Made by a program: the position numbers and the translations under genes. The notes below the pieces were generated by a model, which was not told the DNA's origin, ran no database searches, and saw only the letters and a program-made list of their open reading frames with translations. DNA of 55,404 nt from Candidatus Gastranaerophilales bacterium. Its GTDB lineage: Bacteria > Cyanobacteriota > Vampirovibrionia > Gastranaerophilales > Gastranaerophilaceae. Below are positions 36,861 to 44,057 of the stretch, piece by piece (the first letter of the stretch is position 1; each line of letters starts with the position of its first letter). Location: positions 1 to 55,404 of the forward strand of contig CALUSQ010000011.1 in assembly GCA_944323475.1 (NCBI GenBank), in the 5' to 3' direction.

Positions 36861-37655
36861 ATGGAAGACAAAAAGGAATACCATATATTAAGTTTAAGTG
36901 GTGGAAAAGATTCTACTGCTTTAGCGTTTTTTATGAGAGATAACATGCCTGAAATCTTTGAAAAACTCGAGCTCGTTTTTTGTGACACTGAATGTGAGCT
37001 ACCTGAAACTTATGATTATTTAAATAAAATTGAAATCTTTTTAAATAAAAAAATTCACAGGGTAAGACCTGAAAAAAGTTTTGAACACCTAATGCTTTTA
37101 CATAATTATTTCCCCTCTCCAATAAAAAGGTGGTGCACAGTAGAATTAAAAACAAAACCTTTTAAGAAATTTATTTCTGACAAATTAAATAAAAATAGCT
37201 CAATAATTCACCTTTTTATAGGAATTAGAGCTGATGAATTACAACGTGCAGAATATAATAAATATAATAATCAAAGAATAAAAGAGGTATACCCATTTGT
37301 TGATTATGGCTTAAATTATTCAGATATTATGGAAATTTTAAATAAATCGGGCATCGGAATTCCTAAATATTATGAATGGTCAAATCGTTCGGGTTGTTAT
37401 TTTTGCCCGTTTCAAAGTAAAAATAATTGGTTAAATCTATACAAGCATCATCCTGATTTGTTTTTTAAGGCTAAGAAATATGAAGAGGATAAAAATAATG
37501 CTAATAGTAGGAATTTCAAAAGAGTCGGATGGAATATTGATATGTCCTTAGAAGAAATGATAAGACCTGAAAATATCAAAAAAATCAGAGAGTTTTATAA
37601 AAATAAAAAGACTAAAATTACTGTTATAAATAAACTTTTTGATTTATTTGATTGA
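36861..37655 (+). CDS. PAPS-reductase-family (adenine nucleotide alpha-hydrolase fold) protein
   Basis: 264 residues from ATG 36861, chosen because GAGGAG (36849-36854) lies six bases upstream. The PP-loop SGGKDS occupies residues 13-18, followed by LVFCDTECELPETYDYL and RWCTVELKTKPF, then WSNRSGCYFCPFQSKNNW (about residue 175-192), a CxxC typical of phage- and island-borne members with an iron-sulfur or zinc site rather than of assimilatory sulfate reductases. Possible roles include nucleic-acid sulfur modification. No Dnd or Ssp partners lie nearby. It sits alone after tRNA-Ser and overlaps the convergent nuclease gene by 12 bases. Confidence 0.75.
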   Translation: MEDKKEYHILSLSGGKDSTALAFFMRDNMPEIFEKLELVFCDTECELPETYDYLNKIEIFLNKKIHRVRPEKSFEHLMLLHNYFPSPIKRWCTVELKTKPFKKFISDKLNKNSSIIHLFIGIRADELQRAEYNKYNNQRIKEVYPFVDYGLNYSDIMEILNKSGIGIPKYYEWSNRSGCYFCPFQSKNNWLNLYKHHPDLFFKAKKYEEDKNNANSRNFKRVGWNIDMSLEEMIRPENIKKIREFYKNKKTKITVINKLFDLFD

Positions 37656-39395
37656 ATTCCAAAGTTTAAAAAAGATTTTTTTATATGCACTATTTAATAT
37701 TTGAGAATTTTTAATAACTATGCAATTTTCATCATTCATTTTTTCACCTTGTTTAGTAAAATTCATAGAGCCTATAACAAGGATATCATTATCTATGATA
37801 ATAGATTTCATATGCATTTTGCCAGCCCAATTTTCAACTTTTAAATCGATACCATTTTGTTTTATATAATCTACATTTACATATTTTCCTTTGATACTTG
37901 TCTCATCAACTATGATTTTAATATCAATTTCTCTTTTGTGAGCATCAATAAGTGCGTTGATTATATCATTATGAGTTAAATAGAATGCAGGAATATAAAT
38001 AGATTTTTGTGCTTGATTTATCAAAGGTATAATTTGAGTTGTTGAGATTTTATTTGTCGGAGAAAAATAAACTGAGATATATTTTTTATCTACTAAAATA
38101 TCTTCATTATTACTAACGGGATTTTTCATATTATGGAACTTTCCATTATACATTTGCTCAAATTCTTTTTTATATAAATTGGCAATCTCTTTTGAGTTAA
38201 TTAATACTGCAATATTAGCATTGTATCCAGTTAAACAGCTTGAAGAAATATTTGTAGAACCTGTAAAGACTTTTTGATTATCAAAAATAAAAAATTTATT
38301 ATGCATTAAAGCACCCTGAAAATCAAATTTATATTTGTAATCAGGAATATTTATTGATTCAGCACTTTCATAATCCGTTGTAAAAGTTGGAATTTTATCC
38401 ATTAATTTGTATGTATCAAAATAAATATTTTCCTTATTTTCTGTTAAATCAGTTATCCAACGAACTTTAACTCCTCTTTTTTGTGCATTAACCAATGCTT
38501 CAAAAATTCTATCTTGTTCTGCGATTCCGTAAATTGCAAAATCTATACTTTCTTTTGCGTTATCTATATTGTATAAAAGTGCTTTACAAGCCGATGTTTT
38601 ACAATCATTCTTTGGAAACTTTTGCTTTAATGGGCTAAGAAAATATAGTTCTATATTACCATCTTTTGCATCTGGTTTTACGATTTTATTATATGTTTTA
38701 TACTTATTTTCTTTTATTTCTTTGAGATAACAACAACTAGCAGGTGAATATTTCACCATCGGTTTTTTAATCAATTCTTGTTGACTTGCCATCCATCCAT
38801 ATTTACAAGAAGTTTTGTGATACTTGCCTGTTTTTTTATTTAATACGACCAAATTAAGCCTGTGTGATTTTTTTGCATAGGCTTTTATTTTATCTATATT
38901 CTCATAAGGCTTTAATTGGTCAGCAATATTTGATTGTTGGTATACAGTTGCAAGACCTGCTTTCAAAACCTCTTGCTCATAGTTTTTGCATTTACCGTTT
39001 TTGTCGCAGTCATAATAAATCGACATCAAATGTCTGTTATTTTTATCAAACTTTTCTTTTGCCGTATATTCTGCTTTTACGTATTTATTCAATAATTCTT
39101 TTTTTGCAAACTCTTTCCCATAATACCCAAGTGCTAAAGCTTCATCTTGAGTCAGGTTATAGTTTTTAATTTGATAATCTAAAAAAGCACCTGTTTTTGT
39201 TTCAAACGTATCAATACCGTTGATTCTTACTTTTTCGTTTTGCTCGGCAATTCCATTATCATTAAAATCAACATACACTGTGTCACCGTCTATAATTTTG
39301 ATTACCTTATGAGAAAGCGTTTGTGCAGTGGTTACGTTATGACTTATTATGAATATAAATAATAGTAAGATTATTCTTTTTTTCATTCTTTTCAT
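37644..39395 (-). CDS. Exported double nuclease: SNase domain, Cys/His module and two PLD (HKD) motifs
   Basis: 583 residues. A Sec signal peptide (about 1-24) precedes a staphylococcal-nuclease/OB-type domain (28-180; KIIDGDTVYVDF with DGDT at 36-39, VRINGIDTFE, AGLATVY). Residues 187-225 (KTGKYHKTSCKYGW ... PASCC) resemble an Ada-like zinc module. A phospholipase D-type domain follows with two HKD motifs: His365/Lys367/Asp372 (MHNKFFIFD) and His528/Lys530/Asp535 (MHMKSIIID). Both families cut phosphodiesters, so nuclease activity on extracellular DNA or RNA is inferred. Its ATG overlaps the stop of the broken PilZ frame (TAATG). Met4 is an alternative start. Confidence 0.85.
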   Translation of the reverse strand: MKRMKKRIILLLFIFIISHNVTTAQTLSHKVIKIIDGDTVYVDFNDNGIAEQNEKVRINGIDTFETKTGAFLDYQIKNYNLTQDEALALGYYGKEFAKKELLNKYVKAEYTAKEKFDKNNRHLMSIYYDCDKNGKCKNYEQEVLKAGLATVYQQSNIADQLKPYENIDKIKAYAKKSHRLNLVVLNKKTGKYHKTSCKYGWMASQQELIKKPMVKYSPASCCYLKEIKENKYKTYNKIVKPDAKDGNIELYFLSPLKQKFPKNDCKTSACKALLYNIDNAKESIDFAIYGIAEQDRIFEALVNAQKRGVKVRWITDLTENKENIYFDTYKLMDKIPTFTTDYESAESINIPDYKYKFDFQGALMHNKFFIFDNQKVFTGSTNISSSCLTGYNANIAVLINSKEIANLYKKEFEQMYNGKFHNMKNPVSNNEDILVDKKYISVYFSPTNKISTTQIIPLINQAQKSIYIPAFYLTHNDIINALIDAHKREIDIKIIVDETSIKGKYVNVDYIKQNGIDLKVENWAGKMHMKSIIIDNDILVIGSMNFTKQGEKMNDENCIVIKNSQILNSAYKKIFFKLWNSIK

Positions 39396-40003
39396 TATAC
39401 ATTAAAATGAATGATCAAAACCGTTTGAGTTTTATATGGAAATGGCAAAAGAATTTTGTTCGCTGTTGCTTTATCCATATTAATGAATTTTAGACCCGCT
39501 TTGTTCTCTTCTACCCTAACAACTTCAACTTCCGGTGAAGCTTTTATGTTATGGTAATCAAGGTCTATGATAAATTTTTCACCTTTTTTAAGCGTACCAT
39601 CATGTACAACAGCTAAACCGCCTCTTGAAATATTTTCTATTGCGATGATACGTTTATATTTTTCTTTTTTGTCTTCTTTTTTGTTGGAAACATTAACATA
39701 ACCATCGCCTTGTTTTACTGAAAATCTTATAGAATCACATTTTGTCGGTTTGTAGTTTTTGTCTGACTCTAGTCCACCAACATTTATTACAGCATCAGGA
39801 TTACCTAAATCATAGTTTTGATTTTTATTTTGAGTATTGATGTAAAAATCATTACTGCTATTGTCCTCACCAATTAAAATATCAGTATTTTCGTTAACTA
39901 TTTCAATATCTTATTTTATAGCAGAAATAATACCTTCTACCAAAATACCAACATTTTTTGTACCTTTATTCAATACATATATGTTACAATTATCATTTGT
40001 AAT
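39395..40003 (-). pseudogene. Broken PilZ-domain gene (in-frame stop, no start codon)
   Basis: The minus-strand frame from 40003 to 39395 encodes a protein with KYKRIIAIENISRGGLAV and FINMDKA, the c-di-GMP-binding PilZ pattern, reaching a stop that overlaps the nuclease ATG. Near its beginning, after NKGTKNVGILVEGIISAIK, a TAA stop occurs at 39913-39911, after which the frame continues (DIEIVNENTDILIGED). No ATG, GTG or TTG lies between that stop and the PilZ core, and no ATG opens the part before it. Either the gene is inactivated or it uses an unusual start. It lies 10 bases downstream of the autotransporter gene. Confidence 0.7.
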
Positions 40004-40013
40004 TTATGGATAA

Positions 40014-42542
40014 TTAAATGCTTATTCTTATACCAAGCATTAAAGCAACACCGTTTCTTCCGCCGTTTCGAAGCATTGTTTCAAAAAAACCTGTGACTCT
40101 TTCTCCCCAGCGTTTTTGTATTCCAACACCATATTGAACAAATGGCTTTATTGCCAAATTGGACAAATACACGTCATCTGCTTTAAATTTTGCATGGTCT
40201 ATTATGTTCCAAACTACAGATACAAAAGCATATGGTTGAACAAAGTTTTCAAAATTTCCTATTAGTTTTATCTTAGGCTCTATTTGTAAAGCTTGTATAG
40301 GCTCTGTATTTATATCAACATCAGAAGCATTTTTATAATTAAAGGTGTTTATAAAGGAATAAGAAGTCAAAATACTCGGCTGAATAATAAGTTTATTTTT
40401 TAAAGTCCCCCAATTATATCCGGTCATTTGAGCAATACCGGTATTAAGCATAGTAAAATTTTCATTTCCAAAGTTTGTTGTTGCTTGTGCAGAATTTGCT
40501 CCTACATTCGCTGTCCAAGCTGTAAAAAAATTACCTTTATAAAAAACCGTATCAATACCTAACTGTCCACCATTGTTATAAATGCTATTGCCTTGATATG
40601 ATTGATGAGATCCGTTATATGTCAAATACAATCCATATATAGAATACCAATCATTTTTTAGTTTTTTTAAACCGCTTTCTGCCCCAATCATAGAACCATA
40701 ACTAACATTTGAAACAGAAGGACCGTTTTTTAGTGACACTGTTTCAAAACTTGAATATGGCTTAAACCAAATACCGTTTCTTTGTTCCGGCATCAAAAAA
40801 GGAGAATATGCAAAATTATTATTAGAAAAAGCTATTTTATTTTGTCTTGAAAATGCAACTCTCTGCGGATTAATCATAACCATATCCAAATTGGCAAATA
40901 TATTTTTATATGAATCAATCTGAGCAAGATATCCTGCCAACTGTGCTGCAACAGGTGAAACAAGTATTGAAGAATCAAAGCCTTGTCTTAGAAAGTCAAA
41001 ATACCCATTGTTGCTATCATAGCTAACATTGTAATTGTATATTGGTGTATGAATAGTAGATGGAGTATAGGTTACATAATTTTTTAATGTATTATCGGCA
41101 AAAGGAATAGAAATTTTTGTACTCTCCGGCACACCCTCTATGTTAAACCCGCCTACATATATTGTACCATTTCCTTCAACCGAAGCAGCATTAATCATAT
41201 CCATTGTATTTGTATTAAAATTAACATCAGCAAACAGTTTTGTTTTTCCGTTTAAAGTCAAATTTCCCCAATTTATATTGTTAATTTCACCATTTGCCAT
41301 ATTAAAATTAACATTGCTACCAAATGATGTATTTGTCGCTTCAAAATAACTGCTATCAGCTAAAAGGTTAAGTGTCCCTCCCTCAAAATCAAAATTTCCA
41401 GTAAATTTATTATTCACTCCTCCAAGATTAAGCACACCCGTATCTTGTTTTGTAATTGTACCAACGCCAGCTATGCCGCTTAATATATTATTTGTACAAG
41501 AGCCTAAAAAATTAACTGTTCCGGTACTTGTGTTTTCAATATCATTTAAACCATTCTTTAAATCATAATTGTTCTTAAACGTTGTACATTCTATATCAAG
41601 ATTGCCAGCATTATAGATAGCCCCACCTTCGCCCCTTTCTGTATCATTTGAAATATAATTATTCTCTAAAATTGAATTTTTTATTGTAAGATTAGCATTC
41701 GTATTATTGTAAATAGCACCGCCATAAGTATAAGAAGCAGTATCTCCTTTTATATAATTACCGTTGAAAGAAGAATTTTCAATTGTCATATCACCTTGAT
41801 TGTTATTTATCGCTCCGCCATATAAAAAATGGTAATCTTCAGGTCTAACTATTATTAAATCAATATAATTATTGTTAAACTGGACATTATTTATATTTAT
41901 AACTCCATTATTATAAAGAGCTCCTCCTTGAGCAAAACTATCACCTGTTGAGTGATTATTTTCAAAAAGAGCGTTCTTTATAGTCATTTGTGCTGTACCA
42001 TTATCATTATATCCATTGGCAACAGCACCACCATAAGAACCTGCACCTGATGTATAATTGCCAATAAAAGTTGTGTTTTCAAGAGACATTGATCCCCCAA
42101 AAAGGTTGTATACAGCACCTGCTACTCCAAAATTTGAATTTCCTTGATCAGCAAAATTATGTGTAAAACTGGAATTTTGAATATCAGTATGTCCACCACT
42201 ATTAAAAATTGCACCCGCAAAATATGACCCTGAATAGTATTGGCCTTTGCAATTTTGTATATTAATCTGATTAAAATCATTATCTTTACTTAGTATAAAA
42301 CCACCAAACTGGTTTTCTCCGTTAATATAATAGTTATTCCCTTCAAAATTTATATTATAGTTATAAAAATGCTGGCCTATTGTCTCATCAGATGTTAAAT
42401 TTTGTGTAAAATTGAATGTATCACCATTATTAAGAGAAGTATTCATCAACTCCTGAAAAGATGCAATATTAATTTCATTTGCATAAACAGGTTGAAAACA
42501 AATATATAAAAACAAATTAAAAAATATTATAAATTTTTTCAT
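40014..42542 (-). CDS. Autotransporter-like surface protein with GGAI/V (Pmp-type) repeats
   Basis: 842 residues. A signal peptide (about 1-21, ending VYA) is followed by a passenger (about 25-590) with repeated GGA(I/V/L)-x-N motifs (GGAVYNLFGG, GGAVANGYND, GGALYNNG, GGAINNN, GGAIYNN, GGAIYNAG), the signature of chlamydial polymorphic membrane proteins and right-handed beta-helix passengers. The last 240 residues (from NGIWFKPYSSFETV) alternate like an outer-membrane beta-barrel and end in GIRISI rather than the usual terminal Phe/Trp. Adhesin function is inferred. There is no ribosome binding site; a TATTAT lies seven bases before the ATG. Confidence 0.8.
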   Translation of the reverse strand: MKKFIIFFNLFLYICFQPVYANEINIASFQELMNTSLNNGDTFNFTQNLTSDETIGQHFYNYNINFEGNNYYINGENQFGGFILSKDNDFNQINIQNCKGQYYSGSYFAGAIFNSGGHTDIQNSSFTHNFADQGNSNFGVAGAVYNLFGGSMSLENTTFIGNYTSGAGSYGGAVANGYNDNGTAQMTIKNALFENNHSTGDSFAQGGALYNNGVININNVQFNNNYIDLIIVRPEDYHFLYGGAINNNQGDMTIENSSFNGNYIKGDTASYTYGGAIYNNTNANLTIKNSILENNYISNDTERGEGGAIYNAGNLDIECTTFKNNYDLKNGLNDIENTSTGTVNFLGSCTNNILSGIAGVGTITKQDTGVLNLGGVNNKFTGNFDFEGGTLNLLADSSYFEATNTSFGSNVNFNMANGEINNINWGNLTLNGKTKLFADVNFNTNTMDMINAASVEGNGTIYVGGFNIEGVPESTKISIPFADNTLKNYVTYTPSTIHTPIYNYNVSYDSNNGYFDFLRQGFDSSILVSPVAAQLAGYLAQIDSYKNIFANLDMVMINPQRVAFSRQNKIAFSNNNFAYSPFLMPEQRNGIWFKPYSSFETVSLKNGPSVSNVSYGSMIGAESGLKKLKNDWYSIYGLYLTYNGSHQSYQGNSIYNNGGQLGIDTVFYKGNFFTAWTANVGANSAQATTNFGNENFTMLNTGIAQMTGYNWGTLKNKLIIQPSILTSYSFINTFNYKNASDVDINTEPIQALQIEPKIKLIGNFENFVQPYAFVSVVWNIIDHAKFKADDVYLSNLAIKPFVQYGVGIQKRWGERVTGFFETMLRNGGRNGVALMLGIRISI

Positions 42543-42549
42543 AAAATTT

Positions 42550-42555
42550 ATAATA
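42550..42555 (-). promoter_or_regulatory. -10-like TATTAT seven bases before autotransporter ATG (leaderless candidate)
   Basis: On the minus strand TATTAT is followed by AAATTTT and the ATG at 42542. No Shine-Dalgarno is present. The local sequence is very AT-rich, so chance occurrence is more likely than for the TATAAT cases. Confidence 0.3.
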
Positions 42556-42625
42556 TTTTTATAAATAAAATTCTTCTATTAACCAGTTTGTCTTATTTTT
42601 ATATACACCTTAACTAAGTCTTTAT

Positions 42626-43042
42626 TTATACAACTTTGTTTTTAGGATATTGTTTATTCATAGGATTCCAAGTATCTTCGAGATTATTTTTTATAAGATT
42701 TTCATAAAAATTTTCTTTATAATCAAGCAAAGCTATTTGTTGTTTTAATTCTTCAAGTTGTTGTTGAGCTTTTAATTTTGTTTCTTGAATAATTTTGTAT
42801 CTTTCACTAATAGTTGAATCACCGACAATACAAAGATCAATATAACGTTTAATAGCTTTATTTTCTGTGCCTACGGAACGTAAGCATTTTACAATTTTTA
42901 CCCAGTCTAAATCATTTTCTGAAAATATACGATTGTTGTTTTTATCTCTTTTTATAAAAGGAAAAAAACCGCTTTTTGCCCAAAATCTAATAGTGTGTTC
43001 AGAGATATCCATTTTGTCAGCAACTTCTTTAATTGTATACAT
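42626..43042 (-). CDS. MerR-family regulator of the AdhR/NmlR type (probable electrophile sensor)
   Basis: 138 residues. The winged helix (MYTIKEVADKMDISEHTIRFW ... IFSENDLDWVKIVKCLRSVG) is followed by a long coiled-coil dimerisation helix (about 80-120). Cys53 in KCLRSVG occupies the position of the conserved reactive cysteine of AdhR/NmlR regulators, which respond to aldehydes and other electrophiles; DLCIVGDSTISER is also typical of that group. No metal-binding loop is present. AGGAG lies seven bases before the ATG. It is divergent from the DUF3737 gene, and a MerR-type promoter lies between them. Confidence 0.88.
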   Translation of the reverse strand: MYTIKEVADKMDISEHTIRFWAKSGFFPFIKRDKNNNRIFSENDLDWVKIVKCLRSVGTENKAIKRYIDLCIVGDSTISERYKIIQETKLKAQQQLEELKQQIALLDYKENFYENLIKNNLEDTWNPMNKQYPKNKVV

Positions 43043-43087
43043 TCAATTTCTCCTATAATTTTATAAATATTTTATCATAAAAAGGGG

Positions 43088-43118
43088 TTGACTGAGAGTA
43101 GCTCTCAAGATTTAAACT
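43088..43118 (+). promoter_or_regulatory. MerR-type promoter/operator of the DUF3737 gene
   Basis: -35 TTGACT (43088-43093) and -10 TAAACT (43113-43118) are separated by 19 bases, the elongated spacing typical of MerR-activated promoters. A perfect inverted repeat TGAGAG-TAG-CTCTCA (43093-43107) overlaps the -35 end and fills the spacer. It lies between the divergent MerR and DUF3737 genes, and the DUF3737 ATG is 28 bases further on. The same element recurs at 45996-45966. Confidence 0.85.
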
Positions 43119-43145
43119 ATTATATATAATTAAGATTGGATTTGT

Positions 43146-43991
43146 ATGAAAGAAATTATCACTAACCAAACATTTGACGAAGAACGAGCTTTGTACAATA
43201 TCAAAGAAAAAGAAATAATAAACTGTTCTTTTGCAGGACCAGCAGACGGAGAGTCTGTACTGAAAGAATGTAAAAATTTTACCGTAAAAGAATGCTCATT
43301 TTCTTTGCGTTATCCAATTTGGCATGCAAAAAACTTTTCTTTAATATCATCAAAAATGGATAAATTTACAAGAGCACCTCTATGGTACTGTTCAAAAGGA
43401 TATCTTTATAAAAACAATATTGAAGGAGTAAAGTGTCTGCGTGAGTGTGCAGACATTGAAATAAAAAACTGTAATATCAAATCAGAAGAATTTGGATGGA
43501 GATGTAAAAATATAAAAATTTCTAATTCATTTTTTGAAGCAGTTTATTTTTTATTCGAGTCAAAAAATATTGAAATAGACAATATTGAAATGAAAGGTAA
43601 ATACTCTTTTCAATATACAAAAAACCTGCACATAAACAAATCTACTCTCGATACAAAAGATGCATTTTGGCATAGCAAAAATGTTACTGTAAAAGATTCT
43701 GTTCTCAATGGTGAATATTTAGGATGGTTTTCAGAAAACTTGACATTAATCAATTGTAAAATCTCAGGCACACAGCCATTTTGTTATTGCAAAAACTTGA
43801 AACTCATAAACTGTACAATGGAAAATACCGACTTGGCTTTTGAATATTCTGACGTAAATGCAGAAATAAAAGGCAATATATTGTCTGTAAAAAACCCAAA
43901 GTCAGGAATAATAAAAGCAGATAATATAAAAACCATTATAAAAGAGAATGCCGCAAAACACTGTGATTGCAAAATTATAATTAACGATTAA
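43146..43991 (+). CDS. DUF3737 family protein (right-handed beta-helix)
   Basis: 281 residues made of short repeats of the form xxNCxxxxxxxxWxxKNxxxxx (for example IINCSFAG, FTVKECSFS, IEIKNCNIKS, LTLINCKIS), giving a right-handed parallel beta-helix. The opening KEIITNQTFDEERALYNIKE is the DUF3737 start. Function is unknown; family members commonly sit next to MerR regulators, which fits here. No signal peptide. A bidirectional terminator follows at 44011-44044. Confidence 0.85.
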   Translation: MKEIITNQTFDEERALYNIKEKEIINCSFAGPADGESVLKECKNFTVKECSFSLRYPIWHAKNFSLISSKMDKFTRAPLWYCSKGYLYKNNIEGVKCLRECADIEIKNCNIKSEEFGWRCKNIKISNSFFEAVYFLFESKNIEIDNIEMKGKYSFQYTKNLHINKSTLDTKDAFWHSKNVTVKDSVLNGEYLGWFSENLTLINCKISGTQPFCYCKNLKLINCTMENTDLAFEYSDVNAEIKGNILSVKNPKSGIIKADNIKTIIKENAAKHCDCKIIIND

Positions 43992-44010
43992 AATATTTGA
44001 AATAAAAAAA

Positions 44011-44044
44011 GCAAGACAAGAGTCATTTTCTTGTCTTGCTTTTT
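44011..44044. terminator. Bidirectional terminator between DUF3737 and DXS-like genes
   Basis: GCAAGACAAG (44011-44020) pairs perfectly with CTTGTCTTGC (44030-44039) around a nine-base loop, with an A-tract before (44003-44010) and a T-tract after (to 44044). It can stop transcription from both convergent genes. Confidence 0.92.
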
Positions 44045-44057
44045 CATACTATATTTA

